From contig OZ241971.1 of NCBI GenBank assembly GCA_965204155.1, positions 2,976,001 to 3,040,000 on the forward strand: 64,000 bases of DNA, in the 5' to 3' direction. Below the pieces are notes generated by a model, which saw only the letters and a program-made list of their open reading frames with translations, did not search any database and was not told where the DNA came from. Positions 60,532 through 64,000 of this stretch are shown here, in pieces. The stretch is from UBA6522 sp965204155. GTDB lineage: Bacteria > Pseudomonadota > Gammaproteobacteria > Steroidobacterales > Rariloculaceae. Made by a program: the position numbers and the translations under genes. Position 1 is the first letter of the stretch. Every line of letters begins with the position of its first letter.

Positions 60532-62717
60532 TGGCCGAGTCGGCATCCGTCAGCATTCCGCTGGAAAACATAACCGTCTCGCGGTCTGTCAGCATCGCGG
60601 TGGTGGGAAACCCCAACTCAGGCAAGAGCACGCTGTTCAACCGCGTCACCGGACTGAACCAGCGCACGGCAAACTATCCCGGCGTCACGGTCGAGAAGCG
60701 CACCGGCAAGCTCACCCTGGGATCGAGAGTTTTCAACCTCATCGATTTGCCGGGCATTTATTCGCTGAGCCCCGAATCCACGGATGAGCGCATTGTCGTC
60801 GACGTCTTGCTGGGCCGCGTGGCGGGGACTCCGCTTCCGGACGCCCTGTTGGCGGTGGTGGATTCCACGCGTCTCTACCAGAGTTTGTTTCTCCTGCAGC
60901 AGCTGGCCGAACTGGGACGCCCCATGGTGGTGGCCCTGACGATGGCGGACGCCGCGGCCGAGCAGCAGATCGCCATCGACTGCGACGCGTTGGGCGAAAA
61001 ATTGGGCGGCGTTCCGGTGTGCGAGGTTGTGGCCACGACTGGCAAGGGGTTCTCGGCGCTGAGGTCCTGCATAGCCGAAGCCGTTGATCGCTCCGATGCC
61101 GAAACACCGCAGTTCTGGCCCGCCTTGCGGCGAGAGGCGGTGGCCCTCAAACGAGACGTGCGCGGTTCCGACCTCTCTCTGGCGGATATCGAACGAACGA
61201 TTATCGACAACGACCCGGTCGGCGCTGAGGCCATCCGCCGCGCGCTCGGTCCGGACGGGGATCGCCGCATCGCCGCGCATCGCAACTCCCTGTGCGGCGA
61301 CGATCCGCCGCTGGCGGTGGAGTCCAGGGTCCGCTACCGGTGGATCTCCGAGGCGCTTCCCCGGCTGCAGTCCCGGGCGCCGGCGCCGTTGCGCTGGAAG
61401 CGCCGCATCGTGGACTGGATCAATCGCCCCTATCCGGCCACCGTCCTGTTCCTGGCGCTGATGGCCACCGTGTTCCAGGCCGTGTTCGCCTGGGCCACCC
61501 CCATGATGGACCTGATCGATGCGGTTGCGGGCGCGCTTGGCGAATGGGTTTCCGGCACGCTGCCGGCCGGTGCCGTGGCCAGCTTCCTCGCCGACGGTGT
61601 CATCGCGGGAGTGGGCAGTGTGGTGATCTTCCTCCCGCAGATACTCATCCTGTTCCTGTTCATTATCCTCATGGAAGATACCGGGTATCTCGCCCGTACC
61701 GCGTTTCTCATGGACCGGGCCATGCGCGCGGTCGGTCTCTCGGGGCAGTCCGTCGTGCCGCTGATCTCCGGATTCGCCTGTGCGGTGCCGTCCATCATGG
61801 CCACAAGGGTCATCCCCAACCGCCGCGACCGTATCGCCACCATCATGGCCACGCCGTTCATGACCTGCTCGGCGCGGCTGCCGATTTACGCACTGCTGAT
61901 CGCGGCCTTCGTGCCAAATCTCAGCGTGGGCTTCGCCAACCTGCAGGGGCTCGTTCTGTTTGGCCTGTACCTGCTCGGAATCCTGGGGGGAATCGCCACG
62001 GCGCTGCTGTTGAGAAAGTCGGCGCTGCGCGGGCCGAAGCCGTCGTTCGTGCTGGCATTGCCGGAGTTCCGGATGCCGAACGCCCGGACGGTGCTCATGA
62101 AGCTGGCGGACCGCGCCTGGATCTTCCTGCGCCGCGCGGGCACCGTCATTTTCGCAGTGGCAGTGGTGGTGTGGGCGCTCGCGTACTTCCCGCGGGCCGA
62201 CGACATCGAAAGTCAGCGACTTGCGGCCCAGGCTGAAGTACAGACCGTGCTTGAGGATGAGGCGCTCGCCGCAGAGATCGCCAGAATCGACAACGAAGCC
62301 GCTGCCGCGCAGTTGGCGCAGAGCTGGTTGGGGCGCATGGGCCAGGGCATCGAGCCCCTGTTTCGACCGCTGGGCTGGGATTGGCGCGTCTCCGCTGCGG
62401 TGATCGCCGGGTTCCCGGCGCGGGAAGTGGTGGTGGCGGTGCTGGGCACGATCTATGCCGTGGGCTCCGAGGCGGACGAGTCGAGCCTGGCCGAGCGCCT
62501 GACGACGGCAACCTGGCCCGACGGGCGCACCGTGTTCACCCTGCCGATGGTCCTCGGCCTGTTGCTGTTCTACGCGTGGTGCCTGCAGTGCGCCGCGACG
62601 CTGGCGGTCATCAAGCGGGAGACGAATACCTGGCGCTGGCCGTTGTTCGCGTGGGGCTACATGACCGCACTGGGGTACGTTGGAGCATTGCTGATCTTTC
62701 AGATCGGCAGCGTCTGA
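60531..62717 (+). CDS. feoB: Ferrous iron transporter FeoB
   Basis: This 728-residue transporter has an N-terminal G domain and a C-terminal membrane domain. G1 is GNPNSGKS (26-33), G2 is in NYPGVTVEK, G3 is DLPG (72-75), and G5 is VATTGKG. The G4 guanine-specificity motif, normally NxxD, reads TMAD (137-140), so the Asn is replaced by Thr. The membrane part has the Gate motifs with cysteines (SGFACAVPSIMATR; TPFMTCSARLPIY). It imports Fe2+ in operon with feoA. The loss of the G4 Asn may relax GTP specificity. Confidence 0.93.
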   Translation: MAESASVSIPLENITVSRSVSIAVVGNPNSGKSTLFNRVTGLNQRTANYPGVTVEKRTGKLTLGSRVFNLIDLPGIYSLSPESTDERIVVDVLLGRVAGTPLPDALLAVVDSTRLYQSLFLLQQLAELGRPMVVALTMADAAAEQQIAIDCDALGEKLGGVPVCEVVATTGKGFSALRSCIAEAVDRSDAETPQFWPALRREAVALKRDVRGSDLSLADIERTIIDNDPVGAEAIRRALGPDGDRRIAAHRNSLCGDDPPLAVESRVRYRWISEALPRLQSRAPAPLRWKRRIVDWINRPYPATVLFLALMATVFQAVFAWATPMMDLIDAVAGALGEWVSGTLPAGAVASFLADGVIAGVGSVVIFLPQILILFLFIILMEDTGYLARTAFLMDRAMRAVGLSGQSVVPLISGFACAVPSIMATRVIPNRRDRIATIMATPFMTCSARLPIYALLIAAFVPNLSVGFANLQGLVLFGLYLLGILGGIATALLLRKSALRGPKPSFVLALPEFRMPNARTVLMKLADRAWIFLRRAGTVIFAVAVVVWALAYFPRADDIESQRLAAQAEVQTVLEDEALAAEIARIDNEAAAAQLAQSWLGRMGQGIEPLFRPLGWDWRVSAAVIAGFPAREVVVAVLGTIYAVGSEADESSLAERLTTATWPDGRTVFTLPMVLGLLLFYAWCLQCAATLAVIKRETNTWRWPLFAWGYMTALGYVGALLIFQIGSV

Positions 62718-62736
62718 TCCCGACCGGGCGTGCGGG

Positions 62737-63729
62737 TCAAGCCGCGAAGTCCCGAGTCAGCTCCTCCGAAATCTCCCACAGCCGCGCGGCCATGTCCTCA
62801 TCCTGCATGTTGGCGGAGGGTGTTTCCGGGTTGCAGTCGGCAAAATAGCAGCCGCTGACGTGTTGCAAGTCCGGGTTCGTGGCCACGTAACAGGTAGTGG
62901 CCGCGCCCTCTGCCGACGATTTCAGGAGGAAGTACCCGGCCAGGCGGAACAAGGCCTCCTGCCAGCCCGGCAGGTTGCGCGCGATATTCGTGCTGACCAG
63001 GCCGGGGTGAACGACGTTGGCGGTGGCAGCGGTGCCCTCGAGACGTCGCGCCAGTTCCAGGGTGTGCAGGCCGTTGGCGAGCTTGGAGTGCCCGTAAGCC
63101 CGCCGCGGACTGAACCAGGATTCTCCCGAGAGTTCGTCGAACTGAATGCCATCGTCGGGCGCGCGTTCGTGGACACGGCTGCCGACGATGACAACCCGGC
63201 CCTGGGGCGCGCCAACCACCAGGTCCAGCAGGTGATTGACCAGGACGAAGTGGCCTAGGTGGTTGGTGACGAAGTGAGCTTCGATTCCGTTCACGTGCCA
63301 CAATTCGTCGAACATCGCGCCGGCGTTGCAGATGAGGATGTCCAGCGGCGTGCCCATGGCGCGGACCTGTTCCGCGCACTGAACCGCCGTTTCGTACTCG
63401 GTCAGTTCCAGCACCAGCGGGGTTGCCCGTCCTTCAACGCTGTCACAGGCTTCCTGTCCCCTTTCCATTGTGCGCGCCGTGCCCAGGACATGGGCGCCTC
63501 GCAGCGCCAGCGTTCGCATGGTTTCGTAGCCGATGCCGGAGTTGCAGCCCGTTACCAGGGCCGTCTTGCCGGTGAGATCCAGCCCGGCCGTGACCTCATC
63601 GGCCGTGGACCGGCGGCCGAATTCGCTGCTGACGTCGTCGCAGGCAAGGGCGGCAATGGGCCCCATTGCGGAACCGGCGGCAGCGAACAAACCACCTTGC
63701 ACAAAGCGGCGTCGATTGATGGATGTCAT
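62737..63729 (-). CDS. Tat-exported short-chain dehydrogenase
   Basis: This 330-residue SDR of the retinol-dehydrogenase-like type is preceded by a twin-arginine signal (INRRRFVQGGLFAAAGSAMG). The dehydrogenase domain starts at about residue 52: ALVTGCNSGIGYETMR, ICNAG, VIVGSRVH with the catalytic Ser, and YGHSKLAN with Tyr and Lys. The ATG at 63729 places the twin-arginine motif at the N terminus; upstream frame extension is unlikely. Export of an NAD(P)-binding SDR with its cofactor by the Tat route is unusual. The substrate is unknown. It is convergent with feoB. Confidence 0.82.
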   Translation of the reverse strand: MTSINRRRFVQGGLFAAAGSAMGPIAALACDDVSSEFGRRSTADEVTAGLDLTGKTALVTGCNSGIGYETMRTLALRGAHVLGTARTMERGQEACDSVEGRATPLVLELTEYETAVQCAEQVRAMGTPLDILICNAGAMFDELWHVNGIEAHFVTNHLGHFVLVNHLLDLVVGAPQGRVVIVGSRVHERAPDDGIQFDELSGESWFSPRRAYGHSKLANGLHTLELARRLEGTAATANVVHPGLVSTNIARNLPGWQEALFRLAGYFLLKSSAEGAATTCYVATNPDLQHVSGCYFADCNPETPSANMQDEDMAARLWEISEELTRDFAA

Positions 63730-63920
63730 GCGCGTCTCCGGAAAACTCAGGGCAACTTTGCAAGTGTCGCGCGGCGATGCGGTTGGATCAAGCGGAAAGT
63801 TTCGTTCCGTGAGCTGTCGCAACGCTCGTCAGCGCCCGCTAGACGACTGCTGGCAATGGTTTCGGCCACCCCTTAGACTAGCGCGGTTCCCGGCATTGCC
63901 GGGATTCGTCAGGGGTTTCA

Positions 63921-64000
63921 ATGAGCAACGGCAACTCGGCAGAGCGCTACTGGCGCGCCAACCTGCGGCTGGTTGCCGGCTGTCTGGCCGTCTGGTTCAT
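63921..64000 (+). CDS. DUF4212 sodium:solute symporter small subunit, N-terminal fragment
   Basis: The gene runs off the right edge of the window. The 26 visible residues (SAERYWRANLRLVAGCLAVW) match the start of DUF4212 proteins, which are small two-helix membrane subunits encoded just before a large sodium:solute symporter, often of the acetate-permease type. AGGGG lies eight bases before the ATG. The partner gene should follow immediately outside the window. Confidence 0.75.
   Translation, partial: MSNGNSAERYWRANLRLVAGCLAVWF

Overview
The window reads as a high-GC chromosomal segment of a sulfur-oxidising, probably marine, gammaproteobacterium. The lifestyle call rests on an aprMBA set (dissimilatory adenylylsulfate reductase with the AprM membrane anchor), a soluble NAD-linked formate dehydrogenase (fds), a glnK-amtB ammonium module behind a sigma-54 promoter, and a sulfatase/glycoside hydrolase group. 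No rRNA, tRNA, intact insertion sequence or phage gene was recognised. Taxonomy is inferred from gene content only.

Layout. 1-5.1 kb: the end of a WD40 protein, a secreted M20-type amidohydrolase and an Oar-like TonB receptor. 5.2-9.2 kb: a tightly coupled minus-strand cluster (DUF2064 transferase, FAD disulfide oxidoreductase, family-2 glycosyltransferase, radical SAM protein), with a divergent 2Fe-2S ferredoxin. 9.6-12.8 kb: an unknown membrane protein, then porin-glnK-amtB. 12.8-24.8 kb: mostly metabolic genes (SDR, ModF-like ATPase, PLP dehydratase, fused indolepyruvate ferredoxin oxidoreductase, NCS2 permease, DksA-like protein, MerR-TPR protein, sulfotransferase). 23.9-33.0 kb: an isoprenoid block with ispA divergent from squalene synthase, mvaD, phosphomevalonate kinase, a HMG-CoA reductase/mevalonate kinase fusion, idi, then pssA and convergent mvaS. 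This encodes every mevalonate-pathway step from acetoacetyl-CoA to FPP and on to squalene; only the acetoacetyl-CoA thiolase is not seen.

33.3-43.7 kb: fdsG, fdsB, an alpha-hydroxy-acid oxidase and fdhD are translationally coupled or close. They are separated by about 2.5 kb from a split fdsA (two genes) and fdsD. The intervening stretch holds a 22-bp palindrome, a type I-E-like CRISPR remnant, a doubly broken BrnT-like toxin gene with an intact helix-turn-helix partner, and avtA. The CRISPR/toxin part is visibly AT-richer and looks like decayed accessory DNA.

43.7-55.6 kb: a Uma2 nuclease-like protein, an NHL propeller protein, a FolK-FolP fusion, cytochrome c, sialate O-acetylesterase, a GH13 lipoprotein, two sulfatases and an FKBP lipoprotein. 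55.8-64 kb: a second PLP dehydratase, aprMBA, a Fur-box-preceded feoAB operon, a Tat-exported SDR, and the start of a DUF4212 symporter subunit at the window edge.

No wholly new defence or mobile system was found. The best candidates for something under-described are the coupled radical-SAM/glycosyltransferase/DUF2064/oxidoreductase cluster (5244-9172), the HMGR-MVK fusion within a squalene-directed mevalonate locus, and the remnant island that splits the fds locus.
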